The notes under the pieces: generated by a model
What the model was told of the DNA's origin: nothing
The model's database searches: none
Seen by the model: only the letters and a program-made list of their open reading frames with translations
Shown here: positions 1-10,274 of the stretch, piece by piece
How the letters are laid out: every line of letters starts with the position of its first letter
Position numbering within the stretch: position 1 is the first letter of the stretch
Translations under genes and position numbers: made by a program
NCBI GenBank assembly: GCA_947258655.1
Contig: CAMYJD010000008.1
Coordinates: 1 to 64,000, forward strand
Reading direction: 5' to 3'
Length of the DNA stretch: 64,000 bases
DNA from: an uncultured Gammaproteobacteria bacterium
GTDB lineage: Bacteria; Pseudomonadota; Gammaproteobacteria; JAADHQ01

Positions 1-110
1 GCACAAGGATACAGGATTTTTGAGATTGCTTCGCTGCACCGCTCTCGGCCATCCATGGCCTACGCGGCATAAGACCGTCCTGGCCAAAGCTCGCAATGAC
101 AGGGTTTTAC
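1..110. repeat. Degenerate intergenic repeat of the 'TCATTGCGA ... GCAATCT' type
   Basis: No gene is seen in the first 148 bases. The stretch carries AGATTGCTTCG near 24-34 and CTCGCAATGAC near 95-105, the same words that bound the right arm of the repeat at 58639-58673. Between them is a short palindrome at 48-61 (GGCCAT, two bases, ATGGCC). The window begins inside this repeat or just before it, so its outer boundary is unknown. It lies just downstream of the glycosyltransferase stop and might act as an RNA structure there, which is inference. Confidence 0.5.
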
Positions 111-148
111 AGCGACACACCCTGCAGATACCCGCATGGTTTGTCGCG

Positions 149-1264
149 TCAGCTCGTTAGCACACGGTATAAATCCAGCGTGGCTGTCAACATGGAGTCT
201 AGACTATAGGGATGCCGCTCAGGTACAGGCGGCGGGTTTTCGAGCAGCGCCTGTACCGTCTCAATCAGGGCATCTGGATCGCACAATGGCACACAGCCCT
301 GTGGATAGATATGTTGCAGGATCTCACCGACACCGCCATGTGCATAGGCAGCAACAGGCGTTCCGAGACTCAGCGCCTCGAGGCTCGTACGCCCAAAGGA
401 CTCGGGCTTGGTCGACAGGGACAAAACCAGATCCGATATGGCGTAGATCTCGCGCATGTCATTACGGTGTCCGGTCAGGATCAGATGCTCACTCATACCG
501 GCGGCATTAATGGTGTCCCTGATTTCCTGTGCATAGGCTTGCCTGCGTGGGTCTTCGCCACCGACAATCATACCAAAAACATCTATACCCCGCTCGCGCA
601 AGCCTTTCATCAGTTCAATAAAATCCATATGGCCTTTCAGGCGCGTCAGCCTGCCCGGCAAGGTAATCAGCTTGTGTCCGCGTAATTGCGGATACTGCTT
701 ATGCCAGGCCTGTATCCAATCCGGGTCGGGGCGATGCCCAAACGGAAATTCTCCCGCATCAACGCCACGATGAATAACCTTGATCCTGCCTTCATCGACG
801 TCGGGATAATTATCGAGAATATATTTTTTTACCGTATCGGAGACGGCGACAACAACTTCGCCTCGCGTCATGATCGCACTGTATTTTTTTACCGAATACA
901 GGCCATGCACGGTGGTCACAAAGCGTGGGCGCTGCTTCACAGCCATGCTCCGCCATGCCAACCAGGCCACCCATGCCGGCAAGCGCGAACGCGCATGCAC
1001 AATATCCACATTGTTATTTTTCAGGTAGCGGCGCAGACGTAATACGTACTTCAGGGTCAGCAGGGATTTTTTGCCAATATCCCATTGCACATGCTCGGCA
1101 CCGATTGCCTCGAGCGCCTGCACCAATCTACCGCCAGCGGAAATGACGATGGCACGATGTCCGCCCTCACACAGGGCCCTTGCCACCTCGACCGTGCCGC
1201 GCTCGACGCCACCCGACTCCAGCGACGGCAGCAGTTGCACAACTGTCATTGCCCTGTCAGACAT
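149..1264 (-). CDS. Family GT4 glycosyltransferase
   Basis: A 371-residue protein predicted to transfer a sugar from a nucleotide-sugar donor to a cell-envelope acceptor such as lipopolysaccharide core. It opens with LLPSLESGGVERG, the usual GT4 N-terminal glycine-rich turn, and has the C-terminal KPESFGRTSLEAL segment, the EX7E donor-binding motif of this fold. The start at 1264 overlaps the end of the upstream ELM1-family gene by 8 bases, which indicates translational coupling; an ATG five codons further in is possible. It is the last gene of the minus-strand group. The acceptor and sugar cannot be told from sequence. Confidence 0.85.
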   Translation of the reverse strand: MSDRAMTVVQLLPSLESGGVERGTVEVARALCEGGHRAIVISAGGRLVQALEAIGAEHVQWDIGKKSLLTLKYVLRLRRYLKNNNVDIVHARSRLPAWVAWLAWRSMAVKQRPRFVTTVHGLYSVKKYSAIMTRGEVVVAVSDTVKKYILDNYPDVDEGRIKVIHRGVDAGEFPFGHRPDPDWIQAWHKQYPQLRGHKLITLPGRLTRLKGHMDFIELMKGLRERGIDVFGMIVGGEDPRRQAYAQEIRDTINAAGMSEHLILTGHRNDMREIYAISDLVLSLSTKPESFGRTSLEALSLGTPVAAYAHGGVGEILQHIYPQGCVPLCDPDALIETVQALLENPPPVPERHPYSLDSMLTATLDLYRVLTS

Positions 1265-2162
1265 ACTTGAGCAGCAAATCGGCAACACGCTGCGCTTCGT
1301 TCAATGGCGCGTCATTGGCTTTAAGACCGCCGGTTCTGAACCATTCATCAAATGTGGTCAGCCTGCCTTTTTCGACAAGTTTATCGATACCGGCACTGAC
1401 ACGATTGTCGCGTTTACGCTGCACCGGTAACAGGCCACAGTCCGCACCCGATGTCAGTGCTTCATAGACCATTGAAACACTGTCTTCGGAAATCCATACC
1501 CTGCCCGAACATTGCAATTGCTCCGCTATCCAGTCCGGGCCGGTCGCTGCTGCAAAACAGATATCCAGATTATCCAGCGTCTCATATTTGAGCTTATCAA
1601 CAAAGGAATCCGGCGTTCTGCGTGATGTGGTTAACAACCAATGCCTGCTATCGCGCTCAACGATCATGCGGATGCGCTCGAGCATCGCATCATCATGCCA
1701 GTCATAGTGCGCCGACGGGCCACCGATTAGAATCAGACCGCGATCCTGATCCAGTTGTGTTGATGGCCTGATACGATTGAGTACACCGATACTGGTAATG
1801 ACATGCCTGCCTGCAGCGAGCCCGTCATGCTCGGGCACGATGCAATGATCGAACATGAATGTCGGTAACGAGGGTTTCATCAGGATCACCGAGCGACCGC
1901 CCGCAGATCTTTTTGCCGCCAGCACCGACAGATGGGTGGCATGGCCTGCACCGATAATCAGGGAGGGAAGCAGGCGATCCTGTAGCGGCAGGGATTTCTT
2001 CAGAAAAAGTCTGATTGCCTCCTTGAACGGCAGTGCTTCAAGGTCATAGACCTCGATATCGACCTGCTCCGACAATGCCTCAACCAGACCCAGCGACTGG
2101 TTTTCATGGCCGGGTTTGGTATCGGTAAATCGCCAGATCACCAGGGGCGAAGAAGAAGCCAC
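1257..2162 (-). CDS. ELM1-family (DUF1022) protein, probable GT-B type envelope protein
   Basis: A 301-residue member of the family named after plant mitochondrial fission protein ELM1, whose bacterial members sit in glycosyltransferase loci. Recognisable segments are WRFTDTKPGHENQSLGL at the N-terminus, the GAGHATH turn near residue 71, and a GGPSAHYDW segment near residue 150. The fold resembles GT-B glycosyltransferases, but no bacterial activity can be assigned from sequence. Four bases separate it from the upstream zf-CHCC gene and it overlaps the downstream glycosyltransferase by 8 bases, so the three are very likely cotranscribed. A role in envelope glycan assembly is inferred from that context. 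Confidence 0.85.
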   Translation of the reverse strand: MASSSPLVIWRFTDTKPGHENQSLGLVEALSEQVDIEVYDLEALPFKEAIRLFLKKSLPLQDRLLPSLIIGAGHATHLSVLAAKRSAGGRSVILMKPSLPTFMFDHCIVPEHDGLAAGRHVITSIGVLNRIRPSTQLDQDRGLILIGGPSAHYDWHDDAMLERIRMIVERDSRHWLLTTSRRTPDSFVDKLKYETLDNLDICFAAATGPDWIAEQLQCSGRVWISEDSVSMVYEALTSGADCGLLPVQRKRDNRVSAGIDKLVEKGRLTTFDEWFRTGGLKANDAPLNEAQRVADLLLKYV

Positions 2163-2166
2163 GGTA

Positions 2167-2364
2167 CTAGTCTCTCAGTACATACTCCGCGCCACAGTAC
2201 GGACACACGGCCTTGCCTGTTTCCTCAATGGGAATGAATACACGTGGATGCGAATCCCACAGACTCATACCCGGCATCGGACAATGCAGGGGCAGATCGG
2301 CATGCGTCACTTCGAATTTACGACGACTGCTGTCCTGCGCTGGTTTATTATTTTGCATCGACAT
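2167..2364 (-). CDS. Small zf-CHCC zinc-finger protein
   Basis: A 65-residue protein with the zf-CHCC arrangement: C28, H39, C54 and C57, the last two in a VCPYCGAEY loop. The family is related to the zinc-binding NDUFS6 subunit of mitochondrial complex I, but the free-standing bacterial form has no settled function. An AAAGGAGG ribosome-binding site precedes the chosen ATG. It lies between ilvE and the ELM1-family gene. Zinc binding is likely from the four ligands; any role beyond that is unknown. Confidence 0.85.
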   Translation of the reverse strand: MSMQNNKPAQDSSRRKFEVTHADLPLHCPMPGMSLWDSHPRVFIPIEETGKAVCPYCGAEYVLRD

Positions 2365-2437
2365 ATAAATCCTCCTTTCAACTGCGTGAATGACTGTTTA
2401 TTATTATTTTCTCAAGTCCTGTTGCAAGCAGGCGCCG

Positions 2438-3358
2438 CTAAACCAGCGCCAGCCATTGCGGGTATTGTTCGCGGCGGCCATGTACCTGATCAAAATACAG
2501 CTTTTGCAATTTGGCGGTAATCGGCCCGCGTTCGCCGATACCAATGCTGCGATCATCGAGTTCACGAATGGGCGTAACTTCAGCCGCAGTGCCGGAAAAA
2601 AAGGCCTCATCGGCAATATATATTTCATCACGTGTAATGCGCTTTTCAACTACCCTGATTCCCTCGTCTTCGGCCAGCTGAATAATGGCATTACGGGTAA
2701 TGCCATCGAGCGCCGAGGTCAGATCCGGCGTATACAACACACCATTGCGCACAACAAAGATGTTCTCACCACTGCCTTCCATGACAAAACCGTCCGTATC
2801 CAGCAACAGGGCCTCGTCATAACCGCTGGAGAGGGCCTCCTGCAGGGCCATCATTGAATTGATGTAATGACCATTGGCCTTGGCACGGCACATACTGACA
2901 TTGACGTGGTGGCGCGAAAATGACGAGGTGCGGATCCTGATACCCTTCTCCAGGGCCTCGCTACCAAGATAGGCGCCCCACTCCCAGGCCGCAACCATGA
3001 CATGCGTTTTCAGGTTGTCGGCACGCAGCCCCATACCCTCGGAACCATAGAAACACATGGGCCTGATATAGGCGGTCTCCAGGTCGTTTTCACGCACGAC
3101 AGCACGGCAGGCCTCGTTGATGGTCTCCTTGTCGAACGGGATCGCCATATTCATGATATGCGCCGAACTGAACAGGCGATCGGTATGCTCCTGCAATCGA
3201 AAAATAGCCGTGCCCTTGTCGGTCTTGTAGGCACGCACACCTTCGAACACGCCCATACCATAATGCAGGGTATGGGTGAGCACATGGACCTTGGCTTCGC
3301 GCCAGGGAACCATCTCACCGTCCATCCAGATAACGCCATTGCGGTCTGCCATCGACAT
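2438..3358 (-). CDS. ilvE: Branched-chain amino-acid aminotransferase
   Basis: A 306-residue fold-type IV PLP enzyme of typical length that interconverts leucine, isoleucine and valine with their 2-oxo acids using glutamate/2-oxoglutarate in the cytoplasm. The PLP lysine is K160 in CRAKANGHYINS, and the MEGSGENIF segment near 192-200 binds the cofactor. HTLHYGMGVFEGVRAY at the N-terminus is also characteristic. AAGGAG lies 8 bases before the ATG. It is 73 bases upstream of the zf-CHCC gene and 184 bases downstream of glnE. Confidence 0.95.
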   Translation of the reverse strand: MSMADRNGVIWMDGEMVPWREAKVHVLTHTLHYGMGVFEGVRAYKTDKGTAIFRLQEHTDRLFSSAHIMNMAIPFDKETINEACRAVVRENDLETAYIRPMCFYGSEGMGLRADNLKTHVMVAAWEWGAYLGSEALEKGIRIRTSSFSRHHVNVSMCRAKANGHYINSMMALQEALSSGYDEALLLDTDGFVMEGSGENIFVVRNGVLYTPDLTSALDGITRNAIIQLAEDEGIRVVEKRITRDEIYIADEAFFSGTAAEVTPIRELDDRSIGIGERGPITAKLQKLYFDQVHGRREQYPQWLALV

Positions 3359-3542
3359 AGACCGTACTCCTTATATACTAGAAAACTTACAGGAAATCAT
3401 TGTAACGGATTTTGTCGCCGAGGGGCAGATGCGACAGCCACTTTCTGCCGCCGGAAGCAGCCACTGTCCATGCCCGTCACCGGCTGTTAACAGCGTCTAC
3501 CCGATTCTATACATGGATTGCGGCATGATACTGGAGTTCCGG

Positions 3543-6428
3543 CTATTGCAGCGGCTCCAGCATAATCTGCTGCCACATCGCCTTTACCCGCTGGCGCGAT
3601 TCGATAAAACAGTCTGTGCCGACATATGAGGGTTCATCGGTCAATGCCTGACGGTGGCCGCGTGCACGATAGGCTCTGTAGGCCTCGAACAACTCATCGG
3701 CATCGACGGGCCTGAGTATACCATGCCGTTTCAAGCCCTCCAGCTGGCGCAGATTATCACTATAGTCGACCAGATCCGGGTAGGTATGCGCCCAGCGCAA
3801 CACCAGGTACTGGACAATAAATTCGATATCGGCCATACCACCGGCGTCCTGTTTCAGGTGAAAGCGATCCTTGTGCTTACTACCCAGCTCGGTGCGCATG
3901 CGTTCGCGCATCTCGACGACATCATTGCGTAACTGTAACGGATCACGCTGTTGACAGAGTATCTCCCGTCTAAGTTGTGCAAATGCATCGATCAACTCGG
4001 GATCACCGACAATCGCGCGTGCGCGCACCAGGGCCTGATGTTCCCAGGTCCAGGCCTCTTCGAGCTGATACTGTCTGAAGGCTTGCAGACCGGTGACCAG
4101 CAGACCCGAGGCCCCGCTGGGACGCAGGCGCATATCGACCTCATACAATACACCCGATGCAGTCGGGGTGTTGAGGATATGAATAAATCGCTGCCCCAGA
4201 CGGGCGAAAAACACCGCATTGTCGAGTTTTTTCGGTCCCGCCGTCTGTTGTTTCTTACCCGTAGAATTGTGCAGGAACACCAGATCCAGATCGGAACCAT
4301 ACCCCAACTCAATACCACCGAGTTTGCCATAGCCGATGACAATAAACCCGGCCGTTTTCCTGTCCCGACCGCCGCCGCAGACAGGGTGACCATATTTTTT
4401 TACCAGCGTGCGCATAACAATATCCAGCACCTGCTCGAGAATCACTTCGGCGATCTCGGTCAGATGATCACTGACCCTGATCAGTGAAATAGCATTGACG
4501 AGATCGGCTGCAGCTACATGCAACACATGAGATTGCTTGAAATAACGCAGAGACTCCATCTGCTGTTCGAGATCATCATCGGCGATATGCGCCAGTATAT
4601 TGTCGAGTTCACGATGCAGGTCCTGTCGTCGTAACGGCGCATATAATGTACGTGGATCGAGAAATTCATCCAGCAGTACCGGGTGCTGAGTCAGGTGCTC
4701 GGAGATCCATTCGCTCTGCGCAAACAATTGCACCACCTGCGACAGGGCCATCGGATTTTCTGTCAACAGGGCCATATAGGTGCTACGCCCGGAGATTGCC
4801 TCGAGCAACTTGATCAGCCTTAACAGGCACTGGTCAGGCTGATGTGCACGTGCGGCCGCACCCAGCAGTAACGGCATCAGACGGTCCATACGCTCCTGAC
4901 CGATCTTGCTGCGACTGCTGTATGCATAGCTGGAGCGCAGACCCTTGACCAGATCCAGCGCATAGCCGGCATCCGTGTAGCCCTGTTCCTGCAATAGCGC
5001 GGCGGCGATATCATCGTCCAGCTGCCCCTGCCAGAGCGTGGACAGGCGCTCGGAAACATCGGATTCGACACTGACTTGAGGCGCGGTCATAATCTGCTCA
5101 AAGGCGCTGTGCACGGCCTGGCGGTGACGTTGCAACTCGCTATAGAAGTCATCCCAGGCGCAATAACCCATCGATACCGCAAGGCTGGCACGCTCTTCCT
5201 CATCCGTTGGCAACACATGGATCTGTTGCTCGGCATAGGCCTGCATATGGTTTTCACTATTGCGCAAAAACGTATAGGCCTGCAGTAATTGCTTGGTAAC
5301 ATAATCCGGCAAATAGTCTTTGTGCGCCAACCACTTTAATACTGGCACAATGCCCCTGATCTGCAGCTCCGGTTCGCGTCCGCCACGAATCAACTGAAAG
5401 GCCTGACCGATAAACTCGATTTCACGGATTCCTCCGAGCCCGAGCTTGATATTTTCCTTCATGCCCTTACGTTGAACCTCGCGCGCGATCATATCCTTCA
5501 TTTCACGCAGTGATTCAAATGCGCTGTAGTCCAGATAACGGCGATAGGTAAACGGGCGCAGTTCTGCCATTAAAGCTTGCCCGGCAACAAAATCACCCGC
5601 GATGACACGCGCCTTGATCAACGCATAACGTTCCCATTCCCTGCCCTGATACTGGTAGTATTCCTCCATTGCATCAAAACTGACGGCCAGCGCGCCGCTA
5701 TCACCGTAGGGGCGCAGGCGCATATCGACCCTGAACACAAAGCCCTTGTCGGTGCTGCTGTCGATAACGCGAATCAGCTGGCGCCCGAGCTGGTTGAAAA
5801 ACTCTTCGCAACTGAGGCCATTACGTTTACGTGTCTGCCCGTCCTCTGGATAAGTGAATATCAAATCTATATCGGATGAAAAGTTCAGCTCATAGGCACC
5901 GAGCTTGCCCATGCCCAGCACTACCAGTTGCTGCGCTTTGCCGTCACTGCTGCGTGGCACACCCCATTGCTTGCAGGCCCATTGATAGAGTATGGCCAGT
6001 GCCAGGTCTACGCAGGCATCCGCCAGTAATGACAGGTCGCGCAGGGTCTCGCTCAATGGTGCCCAGCCGGCCAGATCCCGCCAGGCAATGCGAAACATTT
6101 CACGCTGACGGAACTGGCGCAACTTATCCATCAAATCGTCCTCGCTCTCAGGTTTTCCCAGTGTCTGTTGCAAGCGCAGACGATATTCATGCGGCCGATA
6201 ATCGCGATGCAGTTCTCCTGCATGCAACATTTCGATAAACACCTCGGGATGATCGATACAGACACGGCTGATAAAGCGGCTGCCTGCCCAGACCTGCATC
6301 AACACCTTTTTAAAATCCTGTCGGGGCGAGTATGTCAGCGAGGCCTGCTGCAGGGCTTGCTCGAATGCATCCCAGTCGCCTTGCAGGCGCTCAACGAGGA
6401 CAGCAGGTAATGCGGTTTCAGTCATCAT
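3543..6428 (-). CDS. glnE: Bifunctional glutamine synthetase adenylyltransferase/adenylyl-removing enzyme
   Basis: A 961-residue protein of the normal GlnE size. It switches glutamine synthetase off by attaching AMP to a tyrosine and on by phosphorolytic removal, in response to PII and glutamine. Two nucleotidyltransferase domains are visible: GMGKLGAYELNFSSDIDL (about residues 171-188, the deadenylylating half) and GYGKLGGIELGYGSDLDL (in the second half, adenylylating). Both keep the G-S-D-x-D metal site. It is divergent from pilU, and the 199-base gap 6429-6627 must hold both promoters; I could not assign -35/-10 boxes with confidence. Confidence 0.96.
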   Translation of the reverse strand: MMTETALPAVLVERLQGDWDAFEQALQQASLTYSPRQDFKKVLMQVWAGSRFISRVCIDHPEVFIEMLHAGELHRDYRPHEYRLRLQQTLGKPESEDDLMDKLRQFRQREMFRIAWRDLAGWAPLSETLRDLSLLADACVDLALAILYQWACKQWGVPRSSDGKAQQLVVLGMGKLGAYELNFSSDIDLIFTYPEDGQTRKRNGLSCEEFFNQLGRQLIRVIDSSTDKGFVFRVDMRLRPYGDSGALAVSFDAMEEYYQYQGREWERYALIKARVIAGDFVAGQALMAELRPFTYRRYLDYSAFESLREMKDMIAREVQRKGMKENIKLGLGGIREIEFIGQAFQLIRGGREPELQIRGIVPVLKWLAHKDYLPDYVTKQLLQAYTFLRNSENHMQAYAEQQIHVLPTDEEERASLAVSMGYCAWDDFYSELQRHRQAVHSAFEQIMTAPQVSVESDVSERLSTLWQGQLDDDIAAALLQEQGYTDAGYALDLVKGLRSSYAYSSRSKIGQERMDRLMPLLLGAAARAHQPDQCLLRLIKLLEAISGRSTYMALLTENPMALSQVVQLFAQSEWISEHLTQHPVLLDEFLDPRTLYAPLRRQDLHRELDNILAHIADDDLEQQMESLRYFKQSHVLHVAAADLVNAISLIRVSDHLTEIAEVILEQVLDIVMRTLVKKYGHPVCGGGRDRKTAGFIVIGYGKLGGIELGYGSDLDLVFLHNSTGKKQQTAGPKKLDNAVFFARLGQRFIHILNTPTASGVLYEVDMRLRPSGASGLLVTGLQAFRQYQLEEAWTWEHQALVRARAIVGDPELIDAFAQLRREILCQQRDPLQLRNDVVEMRERMRTELGSKHKDRFHLKQDAGGMADIEFIVQYLVLRWAHTYPDLVDYSDNLRQLEGLKRHGILRPVDADELFEAYRAYRARGHRQALTDEPSYVGTDCFIESRQRVKAMWQQIMLEPLQ

Positions 6429-6627
6429 TTTCTGATTATTTTATTGTGGTTACGGGGCTCTGTCGGGCAATTTGCATAGACTTTAACCGAAAATGTGACA
6501 GATACAATCTTTTTCAAATGGAAATTGCTTAAGAACCCTGACGATTGGCCGAAATATCGGCCACATGAGGACGCTATTTTATCATCTGCAGGACAAAGCG
6601 TAACTGCACTTAACATCTGGAAATGCA

Positions 6628-7788
6628 ATGGAATTCAAAGATTATCTAAAAATCATGGTCATGAAAGATGCATCCGATATTTATCTGACGACGGGTGCCC
6701 CGCCGAGCGCGAAATTCGATGGCGTACTACGACCGATAGAAAAGGCCTCCATGCCTGCCGGCAAGGTCAAGGAAATAGCCTATAGCATCATGGATAATGA
6801 ACAGATTTCCGAATTCGAACACAAGCCCGAAATGAACCTGGCCCTGTCCGAACCCGGGATTGGCCGTTTTCGCGTCAATATATTCAAACAACGCAACCAG
6901 GTCGCCATGGTTATCCGCAATATCAAGACCGATATCCCGCAGATGGAAGACCTGGGACTGCCGTCAATCCTGTCCAAGATCATTATGTCCAAGCGCGGCC
7001 TGGTATTGTTTGTCGGCGCCACCGGCTCCGGTAAATCGACATCACTGGCATCGCTGATTGATTATCGCAACACCAACAGCACCGGGCATATCATCACGAT
7101 TGAGGATCCGATCGAGTTCGTGCACCAGCATAAAAAGAGCATTATTAACCAGCGCGAAGTGGGTATGGATACCGACTGCTACGAAGATGCGTTGAAAAAC
7201 ACACTGCGACAGGCGCCCGACGTGATCCTGATTGGCGAGATCCGTGATCGCGAGACCATGGAACATGCGATGGCCTTCGCCGAAACCGGCCACCTGGCCA
7301 TATCGACACTGCACGCCAACAACGCCAACCAGGCCATGGACCGTATCATCAACTTCTTTCCGGAAGAACGCCGCAACCAGCTGCTACTGGACCTGTCACT
7401 GAACCTGCGCGGTTTCGTATCACAGCGATTGATACCGACCGTCGATGGTAAACGCTGTGCGGCCATCGAGGTCCTACTGGGAACACCGCTGGTATGCGAC
7501 ATGATCAAACGTGGCGATATCTCCGAACTGAAAGAAATCATGGAGAAATCCGCAAACCTCGGCATGCAGACCTTCGATCAGGCACTGTTCGACCTGCACA
7601 AGGCCGGCAGGATCAGCGAAGAAGAAGCCATACGTAACGCCGATTCGGCCAATAACCTGCGCCTGAAGATCAGCCTGTCTGAAGGACGCACTGCAGATAT
7701 GGGTAATAGTTCGCTGGCTTTGAACGAAGGGCAGGATGAGGAGCAGCCAGAGCCGGCGGTGGGGGGATTGAGTTTGTCGCTTGAATAG
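6628..7788 (+). CDS. pilU: Type IV pilus retraction ATPase of the PilT/PilU class, PilU-like
   Basis: A 386-residue hexameric secretion-ATPase family protein that powers pilus depolymerisation and twitching with PilT. Visible are the Walker A motif GATGSGKS (130-137), the aspartate box IITIEDPIEF (155-164), the Walker B region DVILIGEIRD (198-207) and the histidine box TGHLAISTLHANN (220-232). The C-terminal extension of about 40 acidic, low-complexity residues and the overall length favour PilU over PilT. No pilT is present in the window. It converges on groEL and shares a bidirectional terminator with it. Confidence 0.9.
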   Translation: MEFKDYLKIMVMKDASDIYLTTGAPPSAKFDGVLRPIEKASMPAGKVKEIAYSIMDNEQISEFEHKPEMNLALSEPGIGRFRVNIFKQRNQVAMVIRNIKTDIPQMEDLGLPSILSKIIMSKRGLVLFVGATGSGKSTSLASLIDYRNTNSTGHIITIEDPIEFVHQHKKSIINQREVGMDTDCYEDALKNTLRQAPDVILIGEIRDRETMEHAMAFAETGHLAISTLHANNANQAMDRIINFFPEERRNQLLLDLSLNLRGFVSQRLIPTVDGKRCAAIEVLLGTPLVCDMIKRGDISELKEIMEKSANLGMQTFDQALFDLHKAGRISEEEAIRNADSANNLRLKISLSEGRTADMGNSSLALNEGQDEEQPEPAVGGLSLSLE

Positions 7789-7790
7789 AC

Positions 7791-7866
7791 AAGTAGCGAG
7801 TAGCTAGTTACTAGTAGCGAGATTAACAGAACAAACACCTGGCTACTCGCCACTCGCTACTAGCCA
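7791..7866. repeat. Degenerate GTAGCGA-type heptamer repeat, inverted pair
   Basis: Two bases after the pilU stop a run of AGTAGCGAG-like words begins (7791-7821), and a second run in the opposite orientation follows (about 7843-7866, CTACTCGCCACTCGCTACTAG). The two arms could fold into a long imperfect hairpin. The same heptamer is present as eight perfect copies after purH at 25489-25544. Confidence 0.75.
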
Positions 7867-7869
7867 CTG

Positions 7870-7928
7870 CCATACACGGCCCAAAAAAAAACCGCCCTGA
7901 AGGGCGGTTTTTTTTGGGCCGTGTATGG
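7870..7928. terminator. Bidirectional terminator between pilU and groEL
   Basis: A near-perfect 59-base palindrome. The core stem is CCGCCC / GGGCGG with a TGAA loop at 7892-7907, flanked by nine A on the left and eight T on the right, then by a further GGCC-containing arm of about 12 bases on each side. It would act as an intrinsic terminator in both directions. The right arm stops one base before the groEL stop codon, so the groEL transcript forms the hairpin immediately after translation ends. Confidence 0.92.
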
Positions 7929-7929
7929 C

Positions 7930-9902
<1,973 letters not shown>

Positions 9903-9974
9903 CGAAAAGTTCTCCTCACTTCGAAGATTAACAAGTTGTTTTCTATAAAAAAATGACTGAGCACCAATAACGGA

Positions 9975-10001
9975 TTAGCACTCTTGATTATTGAGTGCTA
10001 A
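9975..10001 (-). promoter_or_regulatory. CIRCE operator (HrcA binding site)
   Basis: A perfect match to the CIRCE inverted repeat: TTAGCACTC at 9975-9983, a nine-base spacer, and GAGTGCTAA at 9993-10001. CIRCE is the operator of the heat-shock repressor HrcA. It lies about 75 bases upstream of groES and directly abuts the -10 element of the sigma32-like promoter, so the predicted transcription start falls inside it. hrcA itself is not in the window. Confidence 0.95.
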
Positions 10002-10029
10002 TAATAGGGGCAAATTTTCGAGAGTCAAG
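10002..10029 (-). promoter_or_regulatory. Sigma32-like heat-shock promoter of groES-groEL
   Basis: Read on the minus strand: CTTGACT (10029-10023), a 12-base spacer, then CCCCTATTA (10010-10002). This resembles the RpoH consensus CTTGAAA-N(11-16)-CCCCATNTA. It abuts the CIRCE element. A sigma70-like reading (TTGCCC, 17 bases, TAATCA) of the same region is also possible, so the sigma factor is not settled. Confidence 0.7.
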
Positions 10030-10274
10030 GGCTGGAGGGCAGATTCATGATAAATTTTGTCGGCTATGCGCTATTTGCCAATGCAGGACTGCCGGCGGTC
10101 ATGCTGCCCTTGCCGGCGAATACACGTATATCGTCTCTGGGACCAGGGCAGATGCTGACATTTTCAAACCCGATCTCTGTATCTGCAGCCAGGCACTACA
10201 GTCCGGGCCGATACAGCTTCATTATATTGCTATAAATTTCACTATATTAAGAGCATATATAGAGCGTGATTCTA
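10030..10274. other. Intergenic region without a recognisable gene
   Basis: The 245 bases between the groESL promoter and the end of the histidine-kinase gene hold an AT-rich tract near 10205-10270 but no hairpin with a T-run. Open frames here are short and resemble no known protein. Confidence 0.5.
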
